Shown: positions 5,573 through 5,589 of the stretch, piece by piece
How positions within the stretch are numbered: position 1 is the stretch's first letter
Layout of the letters: every line of letters starts with the position of its first letter
Assembly: GCA_027483785.1 (NCBI GenBank)
Contig: JAIXTU010000240.1
Span: 1 to 5,589, forward strand
Direction of reading: 5' to 3'
DNA length: 5,589 nucleotides
Source of the DNA: Flavobacterium sp.
GTDB taxonomy: Bacteria; Bacteroidota; Bacteroidia; Flavobacteriales; Flavobacteriaceae
The notes under the pieces: model-generated
The model's database searches: none
The model's input: only the letters and a program-made list of their open reading frames with translations
What the model was told of the DNA's origin: nothing
Made by a program: the position numbers and the translations under genes

Positions 5573-5589
5573 ATGGAGCACAATGTTCC
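5573..5589 (+). CDS. Possible start of a further gene (only five codons visible)
   Basis: An ATG preceded by an A-rich run (TCTAAAAAATGG) opens a frame reading MEHNV before the window ends. The A-rich lead is the usual context of Bacteroidota starts, but five codons cannot be assigned to a family and no promoter box is visible nearby. It could equally be a chance ATG in spacer. Confidence 0.25.

Overview
The window looks like chromosomal DNA from a member of the Bacteroidota, probably a flavobacterium or close relative. Four things point there: TAnnTTTG-type -7 boxes in front of genes, start codons preceded by A/T-rich DNA without Shine-Dalgarno sequences, an arm-domain integrase of the type common in that phylum, and intergenic DNA filled with short degenerate repeats. 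The phylum call is fairly firm; nothing here fixes genus or species.

Layout. The left edge (1-146, minus) holds the N-terminal 48 codons of a tyrosine-recombinase-type integrase that runs off the window, with a plausible promoter at 174-204. Next comes 833 bases without a convincing gene. It is very AT-rich up to about 538 and has a small palindrome at 539-554. A strongly foldable element at 586-724 resembles a structured RNA. It is followed by a minus-strand terminator hairpin (745-770) and two diverged copies of a roughly 50-base repeat (756-814, 871-921).

A minus-strand gene at 980-2335 encodes kynurenine 3-monooxygenase. It is divergent from a tight plus-strand operon of three overlapping genes: a 47-residue DUF2256 zinc-ribbon-like protein (2447-2590), a DASH-type cryptochrome/photolyase (2583-3860), and an iron-sulfur (6-4) photolyase/cryptochrome of the PhrB/FeS-BCP class (3848-5398). 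Adjacent genes overlap by 8 and 13 bases, so translation is probably coupled. The right end is intergenic, with an 8-base and a 7-base tandem repeat and possibly the first codons of a further gene.

How the genes work together. The three plus-strand genes form a light-dependent DNA-repair or light-sensing module. Cry-DASH proteins bind FAD and a folate antenna and act on cyclobutane dimers, mainly in single-stranded or looped DNA. FeS-BCP proteins bind FAD, a ribityllumazine antenna and a [4Fe-4S] cluster, and the characterised Agrobacterium member repairs (6-4) photoproducts. DUF2256 has no known function. The kynurenine 3-monooxygenase belongs to tryptophan degradation or de novo NAD synthesis; it shares only the 111-base intergenic region with the photolyase operon. 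The most interesting items are the photolyase operon with its small partner, the structured intergenic element and the integrase at the edge. All recognisable families are already known; I do not see clear proof of a wholly new system.
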